A stretch of 35,313 bases of DNA from an uncultured Bacteroidales bacterium. Its GTDB lineage: Bacteria; Bacteroidota; Bacteroidia; Bacteroidales; Bacteroidaceae. The stretch spans positions 1-35,313 of the forward strand of contig CACZCX010000015.1 of the NCBI GenBank assembly GCA_902779875.1. Reading direction: 5' to 3'. The notes under the pieces are model-generated. The model was not told the origin of the DNA. It saw nothing but the letters and a program-made list of their open reading frames with translations, and made no database searches. Below, piece by piece: positions 23,092-31,580 of this stretch (positions within the stretch are counted from its first letter, which is position 1; each line of letters begins with the position of its first letter). A program made the position numbers and the translations under genes.

Positions 23092-24243
23092 ATGAAAAGA
23101 GAAAGGATAGTTTCAGCCTCAAGAAAAGCACTCTTGCCCTTGGTGATGCTTTTCGTCCTGCTTCTGCAGTCATGCAAGAGCGAGCCGGAACCTCCTTGCC
23201 TTACCTGTCTTCATGACATCAACGTCCCTCTTCTTGAGGACGATCCTAGCGAATATCCCCTGGTTTCCAAACTGTTCTCCTCAATTGACACCATCTATCT
23301 TGAGAATACCGGTGCCGAGAGTTATGTGCCATCGGTCGATGAGGTCAAGATACTGGGTGACACTATCATCGTGAGGTCGGACGGCACGCTGTTCTTCTTT
23401 GACCGTCAGGGTAAGTTCCTGAGCCGGTTCAGCAAGCGCGGCAACGGATACGGGAACTACAGGAACATACAGCGTTTTGACATACGTCCTTCTGCTCACG
23501 AGATGATAATCCTGGATAACCAGAATGACGCCCTCTTTATCTACGACCTGGACGGACGGTTCAAGCGCGCCGTGATACTTGAGGATTTCGTGACCGATTT
23601 CGTGGCTCTTGAGGACGGCGATTTCCTTCTTACCAATCCCATCAAGTATCAGCAGCGTGATTATCGCCGCGGTCTCTGGCTGGTGGATTCGGTGGGCAAG
23701 TTCAAGCGTCAGCTTGTCTCATGCGACGAGGAGTTCCTTCATGTAAGTATAAACAATCCGTATCTTAACCATATCAAACCCGGCGTGGTCGGTTATATGG
23801 GCATTGAGGATGAGGACTATTTCTACAGTTACAGCGGTGACACCATGAAGGTGACATGCCGTATGACTACCGATATCATCATGCCCGATGATACCAAAAA
23901 GAGCGATAAGGTGTTTACCAATCCCAAGAAAGAGTACACCAAGTGCGGTTATCTGGAGACGGACCGGTTCCTCTATTTCGTAGCCACAAACTATGGCGCA
24001 AACCTGGTTATGGCGCTGGTAGACAAGAGGGAATGGAAAACCTACCGCATGTATGTCTATACGGAGGATTTCTATCGCAACGCGGCCGAGGTGGAGCAGT
24101 TCCCCTATCTGGTAAGCTGCTACAACGGCACGTTCGTGGGGTTCTTTGATGCAGGCACCATACTCAGTCAGGAGCGCTATCAGAAAGAGTTCCCCACGAT
24201 AAAGGAGGATTCCAATCCGATACTCCTGTTCTACAACGATTAG
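23092..24243 (+). CDS. 6-bladed beta-propeller lipoprotein
   Basis: A 383-residue lipoprotein. The signal sequence ends in the lipobox LLLQSC, so the lipidated Cys is residue 28 from ATG 23092; an in-frame GTG at 23050 would add 14 residues before a complete signal and is unlikely. The mature protein has repeated blade-like units such as FFFDRQGKFLSRFSKRG and LFIYDLDGRFKRAVI, typical of the Bacteroidales 6-bladed beta-propeller (BF3164-like) family. Function is unknown for most members; surface or periplasmic binding of protein or glycan is a guess. It is a single-gene unit bounded by hairpins on both sides. Confidence 0.82.
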   Translation: MKRERIVSASRKALLPLVMLFVLLLQSCKSEPEPPCLTCLHDINVPLLEDDPSEYPLVSKLFSSIDTIYLENTGAESYVPSVDEVKILGDTIIVRSDGTLFFFDRQGKFLSRFSKRGNGYGNYRNIQRFDIRPSAHEMIILDNQNDALFIYDLDGRFKRAVILEDFVTDFVALEDGDFLLTNPIKYQQRDYRRGLWLVDSVGKFKRQLVSCDEEFLHVSINNPYLNHIKPGVVGYMGIEDEDYFYSYSGDTMKVTCRMTTDIIMPDDTKKSDKVFTNPKKEYTKCGYLETDRFLYFVATNYGANLVMALVDKREWKTYRMYVYTEDFYRNAAEVEQFPYLVSCYNGTFVGFFDAGTILSQERYQKEFPTIKEDSNPILLFYND

Positions 24244-24245
24244 TT

Positions 24246-24272
24246 ACGGTGCCATCGGTGCCGTTTTTTTTT
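24246..24272 (+). terminator. Terminator of the propeller lipoprotein gene
   Basis: ACGGTGCC (24246-24253) pairs with GGTGCCGT (24257-24264) with two G-T pairs and an ATC loop, followed by nine T. It begins 2 bases after the stop codon. Confidence 0.75.
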
Positions 24273-24282
24273 ATATAATATA

Positions 24283-24313
24283 TTGGCCTTCTGCATTAAT
24301 TTGGCTAAATTCG
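24283..24313 (+). promoter_or_regulatory. Promoter of the purH operon
   Basis: TTGG at 24283-24286, 19 bases, TAAATTCG at 24306-24313. Like the boxes at 548 and 16216 it ends TTCG rather than TTTG. The leader to ATG 24360 is about 40 bases. Confidence 0.5.
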
Positions 24314-24359
24314 CGGAAAATTAAGAATCCACATATTTGTACATAATAACCTGAAAACA

Positions 24360-25886
24360 ATGTCCGAGACTAAGAGAATTTCATCAGCTCTGATTTCGGT
24401 CTTCCACAAGGATGGCCTGGACGAGATCATTAACAAGCTCCACGAGGAGGGTGTAAAACTTATTTCTACCGGCGGAACACAGCGCTTTATCGAGTCGCTC
24501 GGTGTACCTTGCCAGGCAGTAGAGGAACTGACCGGCTATCCGTCAATCCTGGGAGGTCGCGTCAAGACCCTTCATCCTAAAATATTCGGCGGCATTCTGG
24601 GCCGTCGTGAAGAAGAGAACGATATGGCTCAGATGAAGAGCTATGAAATACCTGAGATAGATCTCGTAATCGTAGACCTCTATCCCTTTGAGGACACTGT
24701 AAAGTCAGGCGCTGAGGATGCCGACATCATTGAGAAGATCGATATAGGCGGTATCTCGCTTATCCGTGCCGGAGCCAAGAACTTCAAGGACTCAGTGATC
24801 GTTGCCAGCAAGGACCAGTACAAGCCTCTGCTTGACATCCTCAACGAGCGTGGAGCCGAGACCACTCTTGAGGAGCGCCGCTGGTTCGCCAAGGAGGCAT
24901 TCGCAGTATCTTCATACTATGACAGTTGCATCTACAACTGGTTCGCAGCCGATGAGGATGAGGATCATTTCCGTCTGGCCCTGGATGGCCACAAGGCAAT
25001 GCGCTACGGTGAGAATCCTCACCAGAAGGGCGTGTTCCACGGTGACCTGGATGCCATGTTCGATCAGGTTCACGGTAAGGAGATATCCTACAACAACCTG
25101 CTTGACATCAACGCAGCCATCGACCTCATCGATGAGTTCTCAGAGACCACATTCGCTATCCTCAAGCACAACAACGCATGTGGCGTAGCTTCACGTCCCA
25201 CACTGCTCCAGGCTTGGAAGGATGCCCTGGCAGGTGACCCTGTATCGGCATTCGGTGGTGTGCTGGTTGCCAACGCTCCCATTGACAAGGCTACAGCTGA
25301 GGAGATCAATAAGATATTCTTTGAAGTAATCATAGCTCCTGACTATGATTTCGATGCACTCGAGATCCTGGGTCAGAAGAAGAACCGCATCATCCTGGTA
25401 CGCAAGGAGCAGAAGCTGCCCGTCAAGCTGGTCCGTTCAGCTCTGAACGGCGTTCTGGTTCAGGACAAGGATACCAAGACAGAGACTCCTCAGGAGCTCA
25501 AGCTGGTTACCTCACGCAAACCCACCGATGCAGAGGTGGAGGATATGCTGTTCGCCAACAAGATCGTAAAGAACAGCAAGAGTAACTCAATAGTATTCGC
25601 ACGCGGCAAGCAACTGCTGGCAAGCGGTGTAGGTCAGACCTCACGCGTTGACGCCCTCAAGCAGGCCGTTGAGAAGGCACACGGATTCGGATTCACCCTG
25701 GAGGGTGCAGCAATGGCAAGCGATGCCTTCTTCCCGTTCCCCGATTGCGTTGAGCTGGCTGATAAAGCTGGTGTAAAGAATGTGATCCATCCGGGTGGAT
25801 CAGTTCGTGACCAGGAGTCTGTCGATTACTGCGAGCAGAATGACATGACAATGGTCATCACCGGTTTCCGTCATTTCAAACATTGA
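24360..25886 (+). CDS. purH: Bifunctional AICAR transformylase / IMP cyclohydrolase
   Basis: A 508-residue enzyme for the last two steps of de novo IMP synthesis. The N-terminal cyclohydrolase domain (about 1-190) has the MGS-like fold with LISTGGTQRFIESLG, GYPSILGGRVKTLHPKIFGG and DLVIVDLYPFE. The C-terminal transformylase domain has MRYGENPHQKG and the catalytic LKHNNACG. Length is typical. It is 25 bases upstream of mreB, and the purH-mre order is common in Bacteroidales. Confidence 0.96.
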   Translation: MSETKRISSALISVFHKDGLDEIINKLHEEGVKLISTGGTQRFIESLGVPCQAVEELTGYPSILGGRVKTLHPKIFGGILGRREEENDMAQMKSYEIPEIDLVIVDLYPFEDTVKSGAEDADIIEKIDIGGISLIRAGAKNFKDSVIVASKDQYKPLLDILNERGAETTLEERRWFAKEAFAVSSYYDSCIYNWFAADEDEDHFRLALDGHKAMRYGENPHQKGVFHGDLDAMFDQVHGKEISYNNLLDINAAIDLIDEFSETTFAILKHNNACGVASRPTLLQAWKDALAGDPVSAFGGVLVANAPIDKATAEEINKIFFEVIIAPDYDFDALEILGQKKNRIILVRKEQKLPVKLVRSALNGVLVQDKDTKTETPQELKLVTSRKPTDAEVEDMLFANKIVKNSKSNSIVFARGKQLLASGVGQTSRVDALKQAVEKAHGFGFTLEGAAMASDAFFPFPDCVELADKAGVKNVIHPGGSVRDQESVDYCEQNDMTMVITGFRHFKH

Positions 25887-25911
25887 TTTTTAACGCATAA
25901 CACATAGTATA

Positions 25912-26934
25912 GTGGGACTATTTTCTTTAACACAGGAATTATCGATGGACCTTGGCACTGCCAATACCATCATAATGCACAATGACAAGATTGTCGTAAA
26001 CGAGCCTTCGATCGTGGCTCTGGATAACCGCACTGACAAGATGGTGGCAGTAGGTAACCAGGCCAAGATGATGTACGAGAAGACCAATAAGGATATCCGC
26101 GTAGTCCGTCCTTTGAGAAACGGCGTGATTGCAGACTTCGATGCCTGCGAGCAGATGATGCGCGGACTGATAGGCATGGTTGATACCGGCCGCCGTCTCT
26201 TCTCTCCGTCACTGAAGATGGTTATCGGCGTACCTTCGGGCAGTACTGAGGTTGAGCTCCGTGCAGTTCGTGACTCCGCCGAGCATGCCGGAGGCCGTGA
26301 AGTATATATGCTCTTTGAGCCTATGGCTGCCGCAATAGGTATCGGCATTGACGTGCTGGCACCTGAGGGCAACATGATTGTCGATATAGGTGGCGGTACA
26401 ACCGAGATTGCCGTTATCTCCCTTGGCGGTCTGGTTTCAAACAACTCCGTGAAGGTGGCCGGTGATGATTTCACTGCCGATATTCAGGAGTATATGGGCC
26501 GTCAGCACAACGTAAAGGTATCGGAGCGTATGGCTGAGCGTATCAAGATAAGCGTGGGTGCCGCCCTTACCGAGCTTGGTGACGAGGCCCCTGAGGACTA
26601 TATCGTGAACGGTCCCAACAAGATCACCGCCCTGCCTATGTCAATCCCTGTTTGTTACCAGGAAATAGCCCACTGCCTGGATCGCTCTATCGCCAAGATC
26701 GAGTCAGCTGTACTGAACGCACTGGAGAATACTCCTCCTGAACTTTATGCCGATATCCTCAAGAACGGTATCTATCTGTCAGGTGGCGGTTCCATGCTCC
26801 GCGGTATCAGCAAGCGTCTGGCCGATAAGATCGGCATCGAGTTCCATGTGGCCAGCGAGCCTCTGCTCAGCGTAGCAAAGGGTACCGGCGTAGCACTCAA
26901 GAACGTAGACAGGTTCTCATTCCTGATGAGATAA
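25912..26934 (+). CDS. mreB: Rod-shape actin homologue MreB
   Basis: A 340-residue actin-fold ATPase that polymerises under the membrane and guides cell-wall elongation. The phosphate-1 loop is SMDLGTANTII, the phosphate-2 loop is VDIGGGTTEIAVISLGG, and the adenosine motif is YLSGGGSMLRG. The start is GTG at 25912 (residues MGLFSLTQELSMDLG), which agrees with usual MreB N-termini. It begins the mreB-mreC-mreD-mrdA-rodA group and lies 25 bases after purH with no clear promoter of its own between them. Confidence 0.96.
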   Translation: MGLFSLTQELSMDLGTANTIIMHNDKIVVNEPSIVALDNRTDKMVAVGNQAKMMYEKTNKDIRVVRPLRNGVIADFDACEQMMRGLIGMVDTGRRLFSPSLKMVIGVPSGSTEVELRAVRDSAEHAGGREVYMLFEPMAAAIGIGIDVLAPEGNMIVDIGGGTTEIAVISLGGLVSNNSVKVAGDDFTADIQEYMGRQHNVKVSERMAERIKISVGAALTELGDEAPEDYIVNGPNKITALPMSIPVCYQEIAHCLDRSIAKIESAVLNALENTPPELYADILKNGIYLSGGGSMLRGISKRLADKIGIEFHVASEPLLSVAKGTGVALKNVDRFSFLMR

Positions 26935-26950
26935 ATACAGCAGGACAGCC

Positions 26951-27763
26951 GTGCGATCTCTTCTTGATTTTATAATCAGGCACAGCTATGTTTTCCTGTT
27001 CATCGTATTGGAGACGCTGTCGCTACTCCTTCTGTTCGGTTTCAATGACCGCCAGAATGAGGCGTTCCTGATGTCTGCAAACAACGTCTCCGGAACGGTA
27101 TACAAATGGCGTTCCGGAGTCGGTCAATATTTCGGACTGCGCCGGGAGAACGAACGCCTGGCGCAAGAGAACGCAAGCCTGCGTTCATTTCTCTACGAAC
27201 TCACCGACAGCATCTGTCTGGAGACAGAGAGAGCCATGTCGTCGGATGGCGTGATGGCAGCCCGTGTCATAGAAAACTCAGTCCGCAAGGATGACAACTA
27301 CATGACTATCGACAAGGGGCGCCGTGACGGAATTGCCCAGGGTATGGGCGTATTCAACTCCGAGGGCGTGATAGGCGTGGTCATGGTAACGGGTAACCGT
27401 TACTCTGTGGTTATGCCTGTCCTCAACGGTCGTACCAGCATAAGCTGCAAGAAACTCGGCACAGACAATTTCGGATTCCTGGAGTGGGGTGGCGGAGATC
27501 CCTACAAGGCCCAGGTCAAGGATATGCCTTATCATTCGGATATTTCGGTAGGCGATACCATCGTTACAACCGGTTTCTCATCGGTATTCCCGGAGAACAT
27601 CCCGGTGGGCAGGGTATCGGAAGTAGAACGTATGAAAAACGGCTATACTCTCCGCGTGGAGGTTGACCTGGCGGTCGATATGACTGATCTGGGTTGGGTT
27701 TACGTCAATACTCTCACAAGAGATCCGGAGATTGACGGCTTGTATAAACAGACTGACATGTAA
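26951..27763 (+). CDS. mreC: Rod-shape-determining protein MreC
   Basis: A 270-residue bitopic inner-membrane protein. One span lies at about residues 12-30. A coiled coil follows (LRRENERLAQENASLRSFLY, about residues 63-82), and then the double beta-barrel domain with DKGRRDGIAQGMGVFNSEGVIGVV and VGDTIVTTGFSSVFPENIPVG. It links MreB, MreD and PBP2 in the elongasome. The start codon is GTG at 26951, 16 bases after mreB. The mreD gene starts 3 bases after its stop. Confidence 0.94.
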   Translation: MRSLLDFIIRHSYVFLFIVLETLSLLLLFGFNDRQNEAFLMSANNVSGTVYKWRSGVGQYFGLRRENERLAQENASLRSFLYELTDSICLETERAMSSDGVMAARVIENSVRKDDNYMTIDKGRRDGIAQGMGVFNSEGVIGVVMVTGNRYSVVMPVLNGRTSISCKKLGTDNFGFLEWGGGDPYKAQVKDMPYHSDISVGDTIVTTGFSSVFPENIPVGRVSEVERMKNGYTLRVEVDLAVDMTDLGWVYVNTLTRDPEIDGLYKQTDM

Positions 27764-27766
27764 GCT

Positions 27767-28285
27767 ATGGAGACGGTATCATTCGTTCGCAGACTTGGCT
27801 CTTTCCTGGCACTGGCGGCTATACAGGTGCTCATCCTGAACAGGATAGAGTTGTTCGGGTATGTGACTCCGCTGTTCTACATATGGATGATAGCCCGTTA
27901 TGACAACTCCATGTCAAGGACTGCGCAGCTTCTGTGGGCCTTCTTCCTAGGCCTTCTGATCGATACTTTCGGCGGCACACCCGGACTCAATGCCGCAACC
28001 GCAACCCTGCTTGCCATGATGCAGCCCTCGCTGTTCAAGCTGTTCATGACCATTGACCGTCATGATGTGGTGGTTCCGGGCATAGCGACCATGGGCGGAA
28101 GTCAGTTCGCCGGTTATCTGCTGTTGGTGACAGTCGTTCACCATACCGCATATTACATACTCCGCAGCATTCCGCTTGGCGACTGGACAGTGGTTATCTT
28201 CAAGATCCTTTTCAGTTCTGTTTTCACTTTCATCCTGATGCTCATTGCGGAGTCGTTCACCACGAATACATCGCGTAAACGTTAA
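27767..28285 (+). CDS. mreD: Rod-shape-determining protein MreD
   Basis: A 172-residue, mostly hydrophobic protein with about five membrane spans. It lacks strong motifs but has the MreD-like FFLGLLIDTFGGTPGLNAATATLLAM segment and sits between mreC and PBP2. It is the poorly conserved partner of MreC in the elongasome. ATG start, 3 bases after mreC and 6 bases before mrdA, so translation is probably coupled. Identification relies partly on context. Confidence 0.88.
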   Translation: METVSFVRRLGSFLALAAIQVLILNRIELFGYVTPLFYIWMIARYDNSMSRTAQLLWAFFLGLLIDTFGGTPGLNAATATLLAMMQPSLFKLFMTIDRHDVVVPGIATMGGSQFAGYLLLVTVVHHTAYYILRSIPLGDWTVVIFKILFSSVFTFILMLIAESFTTNTSRKR

Positions 28286-28291
28286 CGGGAG

Positions 28292-30136
28292 GTGAAGAGT
28301 CACAGGTTTGACAACAGGCGATTTATTATCGGCATAATGATTCTTTCAGTTGTGCTGATATACCTGATACGCCTGTTCCAGATTCAGATAATCGATACCC
28401 GTTACCGCAATTCGGCCGATAACAACGCCCTCTATTACCGTACCATCTATCCCACCCGCGGAGTGATATACGACCGTCAGGGTCGTATGATAGTGAGCAA
28501 CCAGCCCTCATTCGACGTGATGGTGGTTATGCGCAACATACGCAATCTGGATACGCTTGCTTTCTGCCGTACCCTCAATATCACGCAGGAGTATTTTGAC
28601 AGCCGCATGTCAGAAATCCGTAACCGCCGTAAGAACCCCGGTTACTCTCCATACACGGAGCAGGTGTTCATGGCGCAGCTCTCGGTGAGTGAGGTTTCGG
28701 ACCTGAGGGAGAACCTGTACCGGTTCCGTGGGTTCTCGATCAACCAGCGCCAGCAGCGCAAGTACAGCTATGAGGCTGCCGCCCATCTGCTCGGTGACCT
28801 GGGTGAGGTCTCCAAGAGCGAGATAGAGGACGACGAGTGGTATACCCAGGGTGACGTGATAGGCAAGCAGGGAGTAGAGAAATACTACGAATCCACACTG
28901 CGCGGAGAGAAAGGTACCGAGGTACTGCTCAAGGATGCCTACGGCCGTATCCAGGGCAGCTATTATGACGGTGAGTTCGATAAGGCCGCGGTGCCCGGAC
29001 GTAACCTGACGCTGGGCATAGACATTGAACTGCAGATGCTGGGTGAGAAACTCATGCAGAACAAGATAGGCAGCATAGTGGCCATAGAGCCCAAGACCGG
29101 TGAGATACTCTGTATGGTATCGGCTCCTTCGTTCAACCCCTCCGAACTCTCTGGCCGTCACCGCGGCGAGCATTTCCAGGACCTGGCAGCACGTCCCGAC
29201 AAGCCGCTTCTTAACCGCACCATACAGGGAACCTATCCGCCGGGTTCCACGTTCAAGACATCACAGGCGCTTACATATCTTGAGGAGGGTATCATAACAA
29301 CCCAGACGCTGTTCCCGTGCAGCAACGGTTTCGTGACACGCGGACTCAAGGTGGGGTGTCACTCACATAAGTCTCCCCTGGACCTGGATTTTGCCATAGC
29401 CACATCGTGCAACAGTTATTTCTGCTGGGGTTACTACCGTATGATCGGTGCCGATAAGTACGGCACTCCGCAAAAGGCTCTCACCGTATGGAAGGACTAT
29501 ATGGTCGATATGGGATTCGGCTATACCCTGGGAGTGGACCTCCCGGGTGAGGCACGCGGTATGATTCCCAACTCGGACTACTATGACCGTCACTACAACC
29601 GTTCCTGGAACGGTCTGACCACCATAAGCAACTCGATAGGACAGGGCGAGGTGACTCTCACTCCGCTTCAGATTGCCAACCTGGGTGCCACGATAGCCAA
29701 CCGCGGATACTATATCACTCCCCATGTGGTAAGACAGATTGACGGTCAGGAGCTGGATTCCGCTTACGTCACTCCCCATTATGTCAACGTGAGCAGGCAG
29801 AACTATGAGATAGTGGTTCACGGCATGCGCCAGTCTGTCATTGAGGGTACCTGCCGCTCGGCTGCCAGCCGCGATTATCTGGTATGCGGTAAGACCGGTA
29901 CGGCTCAGAACCGCGGAATAGACCACTCGGTATTCATGGGATTCGCTCCCATGGAGGATCCCAAGATCGCCATTGCCGTATATGTGGAGAACGGTGGATT
30001 CGGTGCCGTCTACGGCGTGCCTATCGGTGCGCTCATGATGGAACAGTATATTAACGGATTCCTTTCGGAGGCCAGCCTCAGAAAGGTCGAGGATTATTCC
30101 AACAGGGTAATAGACTATGGAGAGGAGGAACGTTGA
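28292..30136 (+). CDS. mrdA: Penicillin-binding protein 2 (elongation transpeptidase)
   Basis: A 614-residue class B PBP that crosslinks peptidoglycan during side-wall growth. One N-terminal membrane span lies at about residues 10-28. A pedestal domain with YYRTIYPTRGVIYDRQGR follows. The transpeptidase motifs are S319-T-F-K322, S372-C-N374 and K534-T-G. GTG at 28292 is the start, closely following GGGAGG. The last 20 bases overlap the rodA start, so the pair is translationally coupled, as expected for partners that act as one synthase. Confidence 0.95.
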   Translation: MKSHRFDNRRFIIGIMILSVVLIYLIRLFQIQIIDTRYRNSADNNALYYRTIYPTRGVIYDRQGRMIVSNQPSFDVMVVMRNIRNLDTLAFCRTLNITQEYFDSRMSEIRNRRKNPGYSPYTEQVFMAQLSVSEVSDLRENLYRFRGFSINQRQQRKYSYEAAAHLLGDLGEVSKSEIEDDEWYTQGDVIGKQGVEKYYESTLRGEKGTEVLLKDAYGRIQGSYYDGEFDKAAVPGRNLTLGIDIELQMLGEKLMQNKIGSIVAIEPKTGEILCMVSAPSFNPSELSGRHRGEHFQDLAARPDKPLLNRTIQGTYPPGSTFKTSQALTYLEEGIITTQTLFPCSNGFVTRGLKVGCHSHKSPLDLDFAIATSCNSYFCWGYYRMIGADKYGTPQKALTVWKDYMVDMGFGYTLGVDLPGEARGMIPNSDYYDRHYNRSWNGLTTISNSIGQGEVTLTPLQIANLGATIANRGYYITPHVVRQIDGQELDSAYVTPHYVNVSRQNYEIVVHGMRQSVIEGTCRSAASRDYLVCGKTGTAQNRGIDHSVFMGFAPMEDPKIAIAVYVENGGFGAVYGVPIGALMMEQYINGFLSEASLRKVEDYSNRVIDYGEEER

Positions 30137-31574
30137 CATATTAGGAAAACTTGACTGGCTCACTCTGCTGATAGTGCTGGTCATCATGATATGTGGCTGG
30201 TTTAGCATATGCGGAGCCAGTGCCGACCTGGAGAACCCCCAGCTCTTCTCGTTCGCAACACGCCCCGGCAAGCAGATGGTATGGATTCTCTGTTCCTTGG
30301 CTCTGTGTGCCGTAGTGCTGTTCATAACGCAGAACTTCTACAACTCCTACTCCTATCTTATATATGTGGCGTTCCTGGTGCTGCTATTGGTGACCATATT
30401 CGTGGCGTCCGATACCAAAGGCTCCCGTTCCTGGCTCCATCTGGGACCCGTAAGCCTGCAGCCGGCCGAGTTCGCCAAATTCGCTACGGCTCTGGCTCTG
30501 GCCCGATATGTGGACCGTTATGACTTCAACCCTCATGACATGGGTGACCTGCTCAAGGCATGTGCCATATTTGCGGCTCCCATGCTGCTTATCGTGCTGC
30601 AGAACGAGACCGGTTCGGCTCTGGTGTATGTTGCCTTCCTGCTTGTGCTCTACCGTGAGGGAATGACGGGAAGCGTGCTGTTCCTGGGGGTATGTGCCGT
30701 GGTATTCTTTATACTGGAGATAAAGTTCGGGGTGGTGGAATTATCGGGCCAGCCATTTAAGATGGGAACATGGCTTGTACTTACCCTCATACAGCTTTTG
30801 GAGTCCCTTATCATATGGAACATGTCAAAGGACCGTAAGCTGACCTTCACTGTTCTTGGGATAGGTATCGGCGGCATGCTTCTGGGACTGGCAGTCTCAT
30901 CGGCCATAATTCCTTTCAAGGTGACTCTGCTGCAGTCTGTGCTTATCCTGATTACAAGTATATACATCATATTCCGTGCATTCAAGGATATAGCCCGTCA
31001 TTATATGCTGGCTGCCGCATTCGGCATACTGGCTGTGGGTTATCTCTTCTCGGTTGACTACGCCTTCAATGAGATTCTCAAGCCTCACCAGCGTACCCGT
31101 ATCAATGTGATACTGGGACTGGAGGAGGACCTTCAGGGTGCCGGATATAACGTGAACCAGTCTCTGATTGCCATCGGTTCAGGCGGTCTCTGGGGCAAGG
31201 GATTCATGAAGGGTACTCAGACCAAGCTCAAATATGTACCCGAGCAGGACACCGACTTCATATTCTGTACGGTGGGTGAGGAACAGGGATTCAAAGGCTC
31301 GGCTTTTGTTCTGCTTCTTTATCTGGGTCTGCTCATGCGTCTGCTTTATCTCTCGGAGAGGCAGTCGTCAGTGTTCGGACGGGTATACGGCTATTCGGTG
31401 GTGTGCATACTGTTCTTCCACCTGTTCATCAATATAGGTATGGTATTGGGCATAACGCCTGTAATCGGCATTCCTCTGCCGTTCTTCAGCTATGGAGGAT
31501 CGTCACTCTGGGGATTCACCATACTGCTGGCAGTGTTCCTGCGTATTGACGCGGAACGTACCGCCAGCTACTAA
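30117..31574 (+). CDS. rodA: SEDS peptidoglycan glycosyltransferase RodA
   Basis: A 485-residue polytopic glycosyltransferase that polymerises lipid II and pairs with PBP2. The SEDS signatures are GSGGLWGKGFMKGTQTKL, PEQDTDFIF (Asp380 in TDFIF is in the place proposed as catalytic) and PLPFFSYGGSS. It is about 100 residues longer than E. coli RodA, mostly from extra sequence in the middle loops and spans, which fits Bacteroidetes relatives. It overlaps mrdA by 20 bases. Its stop is only 6 bases from the stop of the convergent ricT, with no terminator seen. Confidence 0.93.
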   Translation: MERRNVDILGKLDWLTLLIVLVIMICGWFSICGASADLENPQLFSFATRPGKQMVWILCSLALCAVVLFITQNFYNSYSYLIYVAFLVLLLVTIFVASDTKGSRSWLHLGPVSLQPAEFAKFATALALARYVDRYDFNPHDMGDLLKACAIFAAPMLLIVLQNETGSALVYVAFLLVLYREGMTGSVLFLGVCAVVFFILEIKFGVVELSGQPFKMGTWLVLTLIQLLESLIIWNMSKDRKLTFTVLGIGIGGMLLGLAVSSAIIPFKVTLLQSVLILITSIYIIFRAFKDIARHYMLAAAFGILAVGYLFSVDYAFNEILKPHQRTRINVILGLEEDLQGAGYNVNQSLIAIGSGGLWGKGFMKGTQTKLKYVPEQDTDFIFCTVGEEQGFKGSAFVLLLYLGLLMRLLYLSERQSSVFGRVYGYSVVCILFFHLFINIGMVLGITPVIGIPLPFFSYGGSSLWGFTILLAVFLRIDAERTASY

Positions 31575-31580
31575 GGATTA

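Noticed and set aside
29363-30325. Open frame of 320 codons on the minus strand
   Set aside because: It lies opposite the well-supported PBP2 and rodA genes and has no protein-like features.
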